Source of the DNA: JAAFHZ01 sp964247085
Lineage (GTDB): Bacteria > Cyanobacteriota > Cyanobacteriia > Cyanobacteriales > Chamaesiphonaceae
Direction: 5' to 3'
DNA length: 64,000 bases
NCBI GenBank assembly: GCA_964247085.1
Contig: CAXTSX010000002.1
Span: 1 to 64,000 of the forward strand
Made by a program: the position numbers and the translations under genes. The notes under the pieces are model-generated. The model ran no database searches and had not been told where the DNA came from. It was given only the letters and a program-made list of their open reading frames with translations. Below, piece by piece: positions 1 to 8,994 of this stretch (position 1 is the stretch's first letter; each line of letters begins with the position of its first letter).

Positions 1-63
1 ACTTGGTTGAAGGCTGGCAGCTGGCTACCCAAACTTAGCGGGAAAAGTCAGATCCAAAAATGA
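1..63 (+). CDS. Possible C-terminal end of an unidentified CDS
   Basis: Frame 1 is open from the first base and ends at a TGA at 61-63, giving 20 codons that would be the tail of a plus-strand gene starting outside the window. The stretch is too short to recognise and could be chance. Nothing else coding is visible until the convergent ABC transporter operon. Confidence 0.2.
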   Translation, partial: TWLKAGSWLPKLSGKSQIQK

Positions 64-303
64 CTGTGAAAATTACGCAAAGACTAGTCAAAGCAATGGT
101 GGATTTCATCGTGGTTCTTATGTTTTTACTGAACAGAACTTGCTAAATATTCTAACCTTAAATTCTGCTATTGTGGAATTGTTGAATTTAGTGTATCAAG
201 TTCAACCAACTTCTAACTCCCAATAGATCAGGATTTCCGGATTATTTAAACACAAAAATTAATATTGTGAGATACTACTCAACCAGATTTTCCTTGAAAA
301 TAC
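64..303. other. Intergenic, AT-rich, downstream of ABC operon
   Basis: I see no convincing ORF, RNA gene or strong terminator hairpin. The region lies downstream of the minus-strand transporter operon, so it should contain that operon's transcript end, but no clear stem with a T-run was found. Confidence 0.4.
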
Positions 304-1479
304 TTACTGGATTCTTTCACCATCGATCGAGAACAAATACATCTGGCTGTCATCTACAGTCAAATTCAACCGATGCCCTGCTTGGATCGATCGGGATGAA
401 GCTACCCGTGCCGTCAATATGGAACTATGTTGCCCATCAGCACTTAGTTGTCGCCCCCCATCGGGCTCACCAGCTTGGTCGTCAGTATCAATTTTGTCGA
501 TCGGAGCCACAGCATGAACAATCATCTCATGACCCAAAGCTTCTACCGTTTTCACATCAACTGAAATTGCGCTATCTGCTTGGGGTGGTGCCACTGTAAA
601 AGCTTCTGGTCGCAGCCCCACTAAAATCTGCTGGTCACAATATTTTTCTAATTGTTGATAACGACTAGCTGTGGAAGCTCCCATTTTCAAAAATTGTTCG
701 CCAAAATCAACCATAAAAGTGCCCCGCTCGTCTTTATGTAGTCGAGACCGAAAAATATTCATAGCTGGTGAACCAATAAAACCAGCCACAAAAACATTGG
801 CAGGCTGTTCATAAAGATCTTGCGGCGAGCTAATCTGTTGCAATTGACCACCCCGCATCACCGCCACTCGATCGCCCATCGTCATGGCCTCCACCTGATC
901 ATGAGTTACATATACAGTCGTAGTACCCATCCGCTGTTGAAGAGTGGTAATCTCGGTGCGAATTTGCGATCGCATTTTGGCGTCCAGATTAGACAGCGGT
1001 TCATCCATCAAAAATACCGCTGGATCACGGACGATCGCTCGGCCCATGGCTACCCGCTGCCGTTGGCCACCAGACAATTGCTTAGGTTTGCGATCGAGTA
1101 ACTCATTTAGCCCTAATTTATTCACTGCTTCTCCCACCAGGCCGTTTATTTTGTTCTGGGGTAGGTTCATCATCCGCAACGGAAATTCTAAATTTTGGCG
1201 GACGGTCATGTGGGGATAGAGGGCATAGTTCTGGAAGACCATCGCAATGTTGCGCTGTTGCGGTGTTCGATCGTTTACCACTCGATCGCCAATAATGATT
1301 TGGCCGCCAGAAATATCTTCTAGCCCTGCCAACATCCGCAGCGCAGTGGACTTACCACAGCCCGAAGGACCCACAAATACTAAGAATTCACCATCGGCGA
1401 TTTCTAGACAGAGATCCTTAATGGCATTGTGACCATTGACATAAGTTTTGAAAACATGATCGAATTTTACTGTTGCCAT
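304..1479 (-). CDS. ABC transporter ATP-binding protein (MalK/UgpC type)
   Basis: This is the ATPase of an import system for sugars or related osmolytes and sits on the cytoplasmic face of the membrane with the two permeases upstream. With the start at ATG 1479 the protein is about 391 residues. It shows Walker A GPSGCGKST (37-45), the Q-loop near residue 83, the LSGGQ signature (135-139), Walker B ending in DEP near 160, and a C-terminal extension of about 150 residues of the MalK/UgpC regulatory type. The open frame continues upstream to 1728, but that part overlaps the preceding permease gene and has no family similarity. It is the last gene of a four-gene operon, 35 bp after the permease. 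In Synechocystis a related ATPase (GgtA) serves glucosylglycerol/sucrose uptake; that substrate is only an inference here. Confidence 0.93.
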   Translation of the reverse strand: MATVKFDHVFKTYVNGHNAIKDLCLEIADGEFLVFVGPSGCGKSTALRMLAGLEDISGGQIIIGDRVVNDRTPQQRNIAMVFQNYALYPHMTVRQNLEFPLRMMNLPQNKINGLVGEAVNKLGLNELLDRKPKQLSGGQRQRVAMGRAIVRDPAVFLMDEPLSNLDAKMRSQIRTEITTLQQRMGTTTVYVTHDQVEAMTMGDRVAVMRGGQLQQISSPQDLYEQPANVFVAGFIGSPAMNIFRSRLHKDERGTFMVDFGEQFLKMGASTASRYQQLEKYCDQQILVGLRPEAFTVAPPQADSAISVDVKTVEALGHEMIVHAVAPIDKIDTDDQAGEPDGGRQLSADGQHSSILTARVASSRSIQAGHRLNLTVDDSQMYLFSIDGERIQ

Positions 1480-1514
1480 TGTTGCTACTCCATAATAAAT
1501 AATAGTGGTGTATT

Positions 1515-2402
1515 TTAACCTTTGGTGCCAGTAGAAGCAACGCCTTCCACGAACCATTTCTGAAATATCAAAAACACTACCAGAATCGGTGTCACCATCA
1601 TTACACCAAAACTCATAATGTCTCCCCACTGTACTGGCGGCTGGGTTTGGAAGGTGGCGATCGCCACCGGTAAGGGTTGGACTCCCTCCCCGATCGTTAC
1701 CATCAATGGCCACAGAAAAGATCCCCATTGGGTCAGAAAAGTCAGAATCGCCACAGTGGCAAAGACTGGCTTGGAGACTGGGACAATAATTTCAAAAAAA
1801 GTACGCAAGGTACTTGCTCCATCAATGCGGGCTGCTTCTTCTAACTCTTTGGGCAAGCCAATAAAAAAGGTGTAAAACAAATAAATCGAAAAAGTATTGG
1901 CCACAAAAGGCAAGATTTGAGCTATGTAAGTATTACGCCAACCCCAGATGGTTACTTGAAAAAATAGGGGCACGGCGATCGCTTCAAAAGGAATAATCAT
2001 CAAAGCCAGCACTATGATCAATAGGGTACTCCGTCCCGGCCAGCGGAGCCGTGCCAAAGCATAGCCAGCCATGGCATTCACTAACAGTCCCAAGAGCACA
2101 ACGGCACTGGTGATCAACAACGAATTCAAGAAAAATTGGCCAAATTTGACCCGTTGAAAAACATCTTGATAATTTTGCAAAGAAGCTGGTTGGGGAATAA
2201 ATCCTTGGATAGTACCGGCCTGAGATAGCACCAAATCATCCGGCTTGAGACTAGCTACTAACATAAAGCCGATCGGTGCTATAAACAGTAAAGCCATGAT
2301 AGTTAATAAAGCATAGCTGCCGACCAGACTAACCCATGAACGCGATGATGACTGGGAGGCAATATCTGGGACAACCTTTGCGGCTGGTGTTTGGTTAGAC
2401 AT
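1515..2402 (-). CDS. Sugar-type ABC transporter permease 2 (MalG-like)
   Basis: This is an inner-membrane permease subunit of the carbohydrate uptake 1 family, 295 residues with about six hydrophobic segments. The cytoplasmic coupling (EAA) loop is clear near residue 190: EEAARIDGAS followed by a conserved IIVP. The N-terminal 25 residues are polar, then the first membrane segment begins, as in MalG-type subunits. It lies between the other permease (99 bp upstream) and the ATPase (35 bp downstream) on the same strand, so the four products most likely form one importer. GgtD of the cyanobacterial osmolyte transporter is a plausible orthologue. Confidence 0.92.
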   Translation of the reverse strand: MSNQTPAAKVVPDIASQSSSRSWVSLVGSYALLTIMALLFIAPIGFMLVASLKPDDLVLSQAGTIQGFIPQPASLQNYQDVFQRVKFGQFFLNSLLITSAVVLLGLLVNAMAGYALARLRWPGRSTLLIIVLALMIIPFEAIAVPLFFQVTIWGWRNTYIAQILPFVANTFSIYLFYTFFIGLPKELEEAARIDGASTLRTFFEIIVPVSKPVFATVAILTFLTQWGSFLWPLMVTIGEGVQPLPVAIATFQTQPPVQWGDIMSFGVMMVTPILVVFLIFQKWFVEGVASTGTKG

Positions 2403-2501
2403 AATGAAATTTACACAATGTTTGGTCTATAATACTTTGATGATCTACTCGAACTCAAATTATTGTTAGTAAGCTGAGCACCGCTGAAGTGTAGCTATGA
2501 T

Positions 2502-3434
2502 TTAATCGATTGCTGTTTCTTCTTTTACCAGAATTCTTTGCAGAATAGTGATCATCAGCACTATCACAAAAAAGATCACTGTCATGGCAGCACCCTTAGC
2601 CATCTTTTGTTGTTCAAAAGAAGCTTTAACGGCTTCGTACATGACAGTGGTGGTGGAGTCGTTGGGGCCACCTTGGGTCATGATCTTGACCTGATCAAAC
2701 AGCCGGAAAGACAAGATCGAAGTTACTAGCATCACAAAAATCAGGGTGTTGCGTAGTTGGGGTACCGTAATATAGCGAAACTGATTCCACTTGTTGCTGC
2801 CATCGATCGCCGCCGCTTCATATAAAGTACTAGAAATAGACTGTAGTCCAGCGAGGATAATAACCATCTGAAACCCTACTCCCTGCCACATCGATAACAA
2901 CATAATGGCTGGTAAGGCAAAGACCGGATCATTGAGAAAGTCCCTAGGTTCCCATAGGCCAAAAGTAATCGATTCTAGTAAAGAATTCATCATGCCGTTG
3001 GCACCAGGGGCGTAGATGATCGTCCAAATCACCGCTACTAAAGCCATGGGGAAAACTACGGGCATGAAGAAAATGGTGCGAAATATGGCAATTCCTGGTA
3101 GTGGTCGGTTTAAGAGCAAGGCTAGGCCGAGAGCGAGAGCGGTTTGAATCGGCACCATGACCAGGGCAAACAAACCATTATTTAGTAATGCTTGCCGAAA
3201 ACTGGGATCTAATAAGACGCGGCGATATTGCTCTAGCCCTAAAAACTGGAGCGGGAGCGGAGAACCGAGTCGTAAATTGGTGAAAGATAGAATTACTGCC
3301 AAAAAGAACGGTAAAGCTACAAATAGCAACAGGCCGAGGACGGCTGGAGCGACCATCAGTAGAGCTGTCTGGCGATCACTCGCTGTTTGGGCATTAATCT
3401 TAGCGGGGAGAGAACTTAGGGAATTATTAGTCAT
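2502..3434 (-). CDS. Sugar-type ABC transporter permease 1 (MalF/UgpA-like)
   Basis: This is the partner permease, 310 residues, with six predicted membrane segments and an EAA loop (EAAAIDGSNKWNQF) near residue 208. Its ATG at 3434 overlaps the stop of the binding-protein gene by 4 bp (ATGA), a sign of translational coupling. It should pair with the MalG-like subunit to form the translocation channel. GgtC-like function is an inference from gene order and family, not from substrate evidence. Confidence 0.92.
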   Translation of the reverse strand: MTNNSLSSLPAKINAQTASDRQTALLMVAPAVLGLLLFVALPFFLAVILSFTNLRLGSPLPLQFLGLEQYRRVLLDPSFRQALLNNGLFALVMVPIQTALALGLALLLNRPLPGIAIFRTIFFMPVVFPMALVAVIWTIIYAPGANGMMNSLLESITFGLWEPRDFLNDPVFALPAIMLLSMWQGVGFQMVIILAGLQSISSTLYEAAAIDGSNKWNQFRYITVPQLRNTLIFVMLVTSILSFRLFDQVKIMTQGGPNDSTTTVMYEAVKASFEQQKMAKGAAMTVIFFVIVLMITILQRILVKEETAID

Positions 3435-4747
3435 TTACTCCGCTCCGTGTTTTGACTGGGCTGATTAGGATAATTTTGATTATCTTGTAAGTCCAAATTA
3501 ATAGTGGTGGTGGCTTTTTCTAAAGCAGTTTTGACCGATCGACCATTGCGAATATTGGCAAAAGCTTCCTGAAAAGCCGAGGTAATGACGGGATAGGCTG
3601 GAGTTTGGGGGCGAGGAACAGTGTTCCCAGCCAGCAACTGGTCAGCGAATAGGTGTAAAGGTCCCTGAGGCTTGTACAACTGGGATTGGGCGATCGCGCG
3701 TTTTGTACCCGGTACAGCACCATTAACGTTGGCCATGGCTAATACCTCCTGCGGTTGGAGTAAAAACTCCAGGAATTTCATGGCAGATTGCTGACATTCT
3801 GGATTGCGGCAATTGGTGGTGATGCCCCAGTTCCAGGAGCCTTGGGCTGTTTTGGAACCCTGGCCAAAATTGGGTAGGGGCAACACCACCAAGTCTTTGC
3901 CCACAGCTTTGGCATAGTCTTTATAAACCCAGTGACCCACCCAAGATAGGGGCACCCGGCCACTGGTGAAAGCTGCATCATCAATATTGGGATCGACATA
4001 ACCTTGCTGGATCCACTTTTGGACTGATTGCAGCCCGGTGACTGCCGCTGGGCTATTGAGACTCCCCGTAGCTGTTTGATAGTTGCGGCGCTGAATTAAA
4101 TCGCCCCCAGCCGACTGGAGTATTGGCGAGAATCCGTAGGTTGCCCATTCGCCTTTGTAATTTAGTTTTAGATCTAACACCTGTCGATCGGAATCTTGCT
4201 TAGCCAAAGTAGCTAGTGCCTGATTAAACTCTTCGATCGTCCAAGCGTCTTTGTTACTCGCTGGAATTCTAATGCCAGCAGCTTGCAGTTTGCTGCGTCG
4301 TCCATATAACCCCAGACCAGAATCAAAAGTACCGACGGAGTACAACTTTCCTTGGTAGGTACCCTGCTGCAGAATAGAAGGCAACAAATCTTTGTGGACT
4401 GCGGGTGATATCAACTTATCCATCGGCACCAAATTTTGTTGCCAGACATAGTTGTATACAAACGGTCCATCAAATTCCAGTACATCTGGCAAATCCTTGG
4501 ACAAAGCAGCGGCCTGGACTTGGGAATTGTAAGAACCCTCGGGCACAAAAGTTAATTCAACCTTGGTGGTCTGCTGAGAACCATTGAAACGTTTGATCTG
4601 TTGCTCTAGAACTTGCCGCTCGGCGGCTTGTCCGGCATGTGCCCAAACCCGCAACACGCCTGGGCGCGTTACACTAGAGCCACTACAGCTACTTAAACAT
4701 AGAAGCAGTGGTGCGAGAATACCCAGTAGCTGAAAGCGTTGAGTCAT
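3431..4747 (-). CDS. ABC transporter substrate-binding lipoprotein (family 1)
   Basis: This is the extracellular solute-binding protein of the importer, about 438 residues. The N-terminus is a lipoprotein signal: MTQRF, a hydrophobic stretch, then the lipobox LSSC with the acylated Cys at residue 21. I chose ATG 4747 because GGAG lies 6 bp upstream; the longer reading begins at a TTG four codons earlier that overlaps this ribosome site. The body resembles family 1 sugar-binding proteins, with a long alpha/beta fold and Trp/Tyr-rich segments. It is the first gene of the operon. Glucosylglycerol, sucrose or trehalose are likely ligands from the Ggt family, but this is unproven. Confidence 0.9.
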   Translation of the reverse strand: MTQRFQLLGILAPLLLCLSSCSGSSVTRPGVLRVWAHAGQAAERQVLEQQIKRFNGSQQTTKVELTFVPEGSYNSQVQAAALSKDLPDVLEFDGPFVYNYVWQQNLVPMDKLISPAVHKDLLPSILQQGTYQGKLYSVGTFDSGLGLYGRRSKLQAAGIRIPASNKDAWTIEEFNQALATLAKQDSDRQVLDLKLNYKGEWATYGFSPILQSAGGDLIQRRNYQTATGSLNSPAAVTGLQSVQKWIQQGYVDPNIDDAAFTSGRVPLSWVGHWVYKDYAKAVGKDLVVLPLPNFGQGSKTAQGSWNWGITTNCRNPECQQSAMKFLEFLLQPQEVLAMANVNGAVPGTKRAIAQSQLYKPQGPLHLFADQLLAGNTVPRPQTPAYPVITSAFQEAFANIRNGRSVKTALEKATTTINLDLQDNQNYPNQPSQNTERSK

Positions 4748-5042
4748 CTTGTTCTCCAATTGTTTGAGATCTGCAACTAACTATAAATAGTTGGCAAATT
4801 GTACACTGGCTAACCTCAAGGGCATCACTTCCTGGTTATTATGCCATTTGTTTGCTCTCACGGCATATATAGTGGTAAAAGCCTGGTCGTGTAGTTAACT
4901 AATATGTGAGAGTATGCTTTTGATACTGTCACCTGGGCTAATATTAATAAGTTTTATTAAAAGAATTCTCCTCAGCATCAATGTTCTTATCTCCATAAAA
5001 CATCATGATGCCTCTGTATCGCCAAGTCTAGATGAAATTGGT

Positions 5043-6413
5043 TCAGCTTAAAATGTCCGTATTGACTGGCTGCGGAGCGGGCGGACGTTTAGTCGCTAAC
5101 TTTTCTTCTTTACCCATAATCGAAATGAGTAAATTACGACTATGTTCTAGTTCTGGGTCAAGAGTGATGGCCAGGTTACAGTCATCGATCGCTCCTTGCT
5201 TATTTCCTAGCCGATATTTGGCTAGACCTCGATTAACATAAATTCTGGCATTACTGGGAGTGAGAGTGATCGCTCGATTGAAATCTTGAATTGCTCCGGC
5301 ATTATTCTCTGATTCAAACTTTTCAAAACCGCGTTTGTAATAGGCTTCGGCATAAACAGAATTTATTCTGATGAAACGATTATAGTCACGCAGTGCTCCT
5401 GGATAATCACCAGCTGTATATTTCATATCGCTACGACTTTTGTAAGCCTCAGCATTATTTGGATCCAGCTCAATAATTGAGTTGTAGTCAGCAATTGCTC
5501 CTTGGATATCGCCCAAAATGTATTTGGTATCACTGCGATTTTTGTAAGCATCGATATGCTGGGGATTTATTTCTAGTACAGAGTTGTAGTCTTCGATCGA
5601 TCCCTGCGGATCATCCAAACTAGACTTGGCCAAAGCCCGTTCAAAATAAATTTGTACGAGTGTTGAATCGAGAGCGATCGCCGCATCAAAATCCTTAATG
5701 GCACCTAATTTATTACCTATTTCTGATTTAATATAGCCTCTGTTACCATAGGCTTTGGCATATTGCGGATTTAGCTGCAGGGCACTATCCAGGTCAGCGA
5801 TCGCCCCTTCCCAATCCTTAAGAGCATACTTGGCGTTACCACGATTACAATAAGCCGCCGCAAATCTGGAATCAATGGTAATAGCACAATCAAAATCATT
5901 GATCGCTCCTTGTTTGTCTCCAACCTCCGACTTAATGCAGCCGCGCTCGTAGTAGATAGTGGAATCCAATGAATTTAGGGCGATCGCCAAACCAAATTCC
6001 CTAATCGCCCCTTGCTTATCTCCTAATTCATACTTGATCACACCACAGTTATGCCAGTATTTTGATTTAGAATCATCATCTTGACCACCCAACTCGTCTT
6101 GGACTTCTGGTTGAAACTGAGACATCTTGACAACGAATTCTAAGCCTTTTTGAATATGAATAGCAGAATTATGGTCAGGTTCTAGCCTGAATTGTTCTGT
6201 TGCTGAATCTACTAATTTGTATGCGACCATGCCACAGCTACGCGGATATTTTGATTTTAAGCTTTGATCGGGCAGGCGCGTTGTTTGATCTAGTCCAGAT
6301 TCCTGCAACTTTGTAGCGAGTTTTATCCCCCTGCCTACCAAATTTGACGAATATCTGATCAATTCCGGTTCAAAAGATACCTGAATATAGCGTTCGGCTT
6401 TGGCCTCTGTCAT
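5043..6413 (-). CDS. Tetratricopeptide repeat protein
   Basis: The protein has about 456 residues and consists mostly of 34-residue TPR units, about nine from residue 115 onward, with the recurring pattern of NRG/KRG, LGD.QGAI.D and A/I..L.P. Such repeats form a superhelical scaffold for binding other proteins. There is no signal peptide or membrane segment, so it is probably cytoplasmic. ATG 6413 has AGGA 8 bp upstream; a GTG at 6419 would overlap the preceding stop but has poor spacing. It directly follows a J-domain gene, so the pair may act together as chaperone partners; no specific client can be named. Confidence 0.85.
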   Translation of the reverse strand: MTEAKAERYIQVSFEPELIRYSSNLVGRGIKLATKLQESGLDQTTRLPDQSLKSKYPRSCGMVAYKLVDSATEQFRLEPDHNSAIHIQKGLEFVVKMSQFQPEVQDELGGQDDDSKSKYWHNCGVIKYELGDKQGAIREFGLAIALNSLDSTIYYERGCIKSEVGDKQGAINDFDCAITIDSRFAAAYCNRGNAKYALKDWEGAIADLDSALQLNPQYAKAYGNRGYIKSEIGNKLGAIKDFDAAIALDSTLVQIYFERALAKSSLDDPQGSIEDYNSVLEINPQHIDAYKNRSDTKYILGDIQGAIADYNSIIELDPNNAEAYKSRSDMKYTAGDYPGALRDYNRFIRINSVYAEAYYKRGFEKFESENNAGAIQDFNRAITLTPSNARIYVNRGLAKYRLGNKQGAIDDCNLAITLDPELEHSRNLLISIMGKEEKLATKRPPAPQPVNTDILS

Positions 6414-6415
6414 GA

Positions 6416-7081
6416 TCACAATCCTATCTGCATTTTTAATTCTTTCAGACGGTTCTGAGAGTGATTGATCTGTTCATCTAACTCTAAAGCCATTGATTGC
6501 AACAAATCCTGTCCCGAAGATTGGATTTCGATCACCTGAACGCGCAATTGATTAAGTTCAGTTTGCTGGATAGCAGCCATTTCTTGTTCGATCGCCTTAA
6601 TCTGCAGATTACTTTGGGCGATTTTTTGGGCTGTGCGGATCAGTTCAGCTCGCATCTCCCACTTATGCATGATCTCGCGCAACCGATCTTCGTCGCCCTT
6701 TTCGTAGGCCTGATTCACCGCCATCATTAGCTTGAGACGGCGTTCCTTTTCATCTTTATCGGCTATTAAATCAGGATGAATCTGTTTAGCTAATGCTCGA
6801 TATATCTTTTTGAGATTTCCCGCCGACTTAACGTCTTCAGCAAAATCCACCACTTGCACATATTCCGAGATCTGATTTTCTAGATGATCAATCTCAGCGA
6901 ACCGCATTCCAATCACTTGATGATAGTAGCGTTCAAACGAATGTAGTTCGCTTTGCAACGTCACTAAATCTAGTTCCCGCCTTGCTAGTTCCGCTTCTAA
7001 GGTGGCTAACTCCGATTGCCGCTTTGCGATTTCTTTTTGTTCTGGTTTCAAGTCTAAATTACCAACGAAAGTACCAGTCAT
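6416..7081 (-). CDS. J-domain protein with flanking coiled coils
   Basis: This protein of 221 residues has a central J-domain-like segment: a helix ending in ALAKQIHPDL, with the HPD triad at 102-104, followed by a helix with NQAYEKGD near residues 130-145. The HPD loop is what stimulates Hsp70 (DnaK) ATPase in J proteins. Long heptad-type coiled coils lie on both sides (roughly 15-70 and 150-221), an uncommon architecture compared with standard DnaJ. It is the first gene of a pair with the TPR protein, whose start touches its stop. The combination suggests a DnaK co-chaperone with a TPR partner; this is inferred. Confidence 0.82.
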   Translation of the reverse strand: MTGTFVGNLDLKPEQKEIAKRQSELATLEAELARRELDLVTLQSELHSFERYYHQVIGMRFAEIDHLENQISEYVQVVDFAEDVKSAGNLKKIYRALAKQIHPDLIADKDEKERRLKLMMAVNQAYEKGDEDRLREIMHKWEMRAELIRTAQKIAQSNLQIKAIEQEMAAIQQTELNQLRVQVIEIQSSGQDLLQSMALELDEQINHSQNRLKELKMQIGL

Positions 7082-7415
7082 ACATTACGTTATCAAACGA
7101 AATACAAGTGCTAGATTTTTAAAGAAATCCGGCAGATGCTTGTCTCTCAGATGATACCTAATTGAAAAATATTGCCCACGAAAGAGAATGCTCTGCTATC
7201 TCTTTTATCAGTTTTTGGTTCAATTTGCAGTACCTCCTCACTGTTTTGACCACAAGTTCCTGTTTTTAGCTGATATTTGCTAGATAGCCATTAATCTAGT
7301 CTAATGCTAAGCACTAAAACTACTACAGCCAGTTAGCTATCGCTTATTTTAGAACATTAATCGCCGTGTTCATTAATTGGGATAAAATCCTATAAATACT
7401 CGCTATCTTTCACCC
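7082..7415. other. Divergent intergenic region (334 bp)
   Basis: This region separates the minus-strand J-domain/TPR operon from the plus-strand ridA gene and must contain both promoters. A TATAAA at about 7391 is a candidate -10-like element for ridA. No ORF, tRNA or strong hairpin was found. Confidence 0.35.
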
Positions 7416-7814
7416 ATGACCAGAGAAATTATCACAACTAACCAAGCTCCTGCTCCTGTTGGTCCTTACAATCAGGCGGTGGCTGCTAGCGGTAAACTGC
7501 TGTTTGTGTCTGGACAGATCTCGATCGATCCCAGCACCAATCAACTAGTACATATGGGCGATGTGGTGAAGCAAACCGAGCAAGTGATGGCCAACCTATC
7601 CGCAATTTTGACCCAGGCCGGAGCTAGCTGGTTGGATGTGGTCAAGACTGGGGTATTTCTAAAGGATATGAATGATTTTGTGACTATGAATGGTGTTTAT
7701 GGTCAGTATTTTGACGAGGCTACGGCTCCGGCCAGAGCCTGTGTCGAAGTAGCGCGTCTCCCCAAGGATGTCTTGGTGGAAATTGATTGTATTGCGGTGA
7801 TACCTCAATCCTAG
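7416..7814 (+). CDS. ridA: RidA family reactive enamine/imine deaminase
   Basis: RidA hydrolyses reactive 2-aminoacrylate and related enamines/imines made by PLP enzymes, protecting the cell from damage; it acts in the cytoplasm as a trimer. The 132-residue length is typical. Family features visible are the N-terminal AP.P.GPYNQAV motif, LLFVSGQI, and the C-terminal signature PARACVEVARLPKDVLVEID, whose Arg is the one that binds substrate carboxylates. The gene stands alone on the plus strand ahead of a glycosyltransferase, with a 93-bp gap, so an operon is uncertain. Confidence 0.94.
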   Translation: MTREIITTNQAPAPVGPYNQAVAASGKLLFVSGQISIDPSTNQLVHMGDVVKQTEQVMANLSAILTQAGASWLDVVKTGVFLKDMNDFVTMNGVYGQYFDEATAPARACVEVARLPKDVLVEIDCIAVIPQS

Positions 7815-7907
7815 AGGTATCAATTCTCTGCTGCTCCGCTGGGAGCAATAAAATTACAAATTGGGAGCAAAACCCCGGTACAAAGCAAATCCAAAATCGA
7901 GGTTTTG

Positions 7908-8849
7908 ATGGCTCCCGTATATTCATTAGTAATTCCGATCTACAACGAAGATGCTAATATCCCGGAACTTTACCGTCGGGTGAGTGCGGTGATGGATGGT
8001 TTGGCTGTGGAGTCAGAGTTATTGTTGGTGAATGATGGTAGCAAGGATCGTTCGATCGATCTTTTGCGGGAATTGCATCAGCGGGATCCGCGAGTCTGTT
8101 ATGTGAGTCTGGCTCGTAACTTTGGCCATCAAATTGCCGTCACGGCAGGTTTGCAATTGACCCGTGGCCAAGCGGTGATTATTTTGGACGCTGATCTGCA
8201 AGATCCGCCAGAGTTAGTGCCGGAGTTACTAAAACTCTGGCAGTCGGGCTATCAGGTGGTCTACGCCCAGAGAACCAAGCGTCCTCAGGAGCGGTGGTTG
8301 AAAAGGTTGATGGCCTTTGTGTTTTATCGATTACTAAAACGCTTGGCTGATGTAGAAATCCCGATCGACTCCGGGGATTTTTGTCTGATGGATCGGCAGG
8401 TAGTTGATCTGCTGAACGCCATGCCGGAACGGAATCGTTATCTGCGCGGGCTGCGTTCTTGGGTGGGTTTTCGCCAAACGGCTTTGTTGTTCGATCGTGA
8501 CCCCCGCTTTGCCGGAGAAGTCAAGTACACCTTTCGGAAATCCTTGGCCTTAGCCATTAATGGCTTGGCTTCTTTTTCACAAGTGCCCCTGCGATTATCA
8601 ATTTATTTAGGGCTGTTTTCAGCCTTGCTATCTTTACTGATGGCGGTGTTAGTTTTTTACTGGCGGTTAGTTTCCAAGGCCTCGGCGCTGACTGGTCTGG
8701 CCACTATTATGATTGCAATCTTTTTTCTGGGGGCAGTGCAACTGGTCAGCATTGGGATTTTGGGGGAATATATTGGCCGGATTTATGAAGAGGTAAAGGG
8801 TCGGCCTTTGTATACGATCGCGGAAATTGGTCGATCGAAAGATTCTTAA
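7908..8849 (+). CDS. GT2 family polyprenyl-phosphate-type glycosyltransferase
   Basis: The enzyme probably transfers a sugar from a nucleotide sugar to a polyprenyl phosphate at the inner membrane (DPM1/GtrB-like). The 313-residue protein has the GT-A start LVIPIYNE, the VNDGSKD motif near 41-47, the metal-binding DADLQDP near 94-100, and two C-terminal membrane helices before the usual EYIGRIYEEVKGRP tail. I used ATG 7908 because GAGG lies 5 bp upstream; a TTG one codon earlier is less likely. Neighbours do not reveal the sugar or pathway. Envelope glycolipid or exopolysaccharide synthesis is the general expectation. Confidence 0.92.
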   Translation: MAPVYSLVIPIYNEDANIPELYRRVSAVMDGLAVESELLLVNDGSKDRSIDLLRELHQRDPRVCYVSLARNFGHQIAVTAGLQLTRGQAVIILDADLQDPPELVPELLKLWQSGYQVVYAQRTKRPQERWLKRLMAFVFYRLLKRLADVEIPIDSGDFCLMDRQVVDLLNAMPERNRYLRGLRSWVGFRQTALLFDRDPRFAGEVKYTFRKSLALAINGLASFSQVPLRLSIYLGLFSALLSLLMAVLVFYWRLVSKASALTGLATIMIAIFFLGAVQLVSIGILGEYIGRIYEEVKGRPLYTIAEIGRSKDS

Positions 8850-8994
8850 AAAGTTATATAAATTTATAAAATCAATTATTTGTAATTCTTTTAATCCAGA
8901 TCATACTATTAATATATATAAATAATATTAATTGAGAGGTTGTTTTTTATTAAAGTTTATACAGTAAATTAAAGACTATTTGGTAAATTAAGTA

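Noticed and set aside
3157..3468. 103-codon plus-strand frame opposite the permease gene
   Set aside because: It lies entirely antisense to a clear ABC permease and shows no family similarity or ribosome site.
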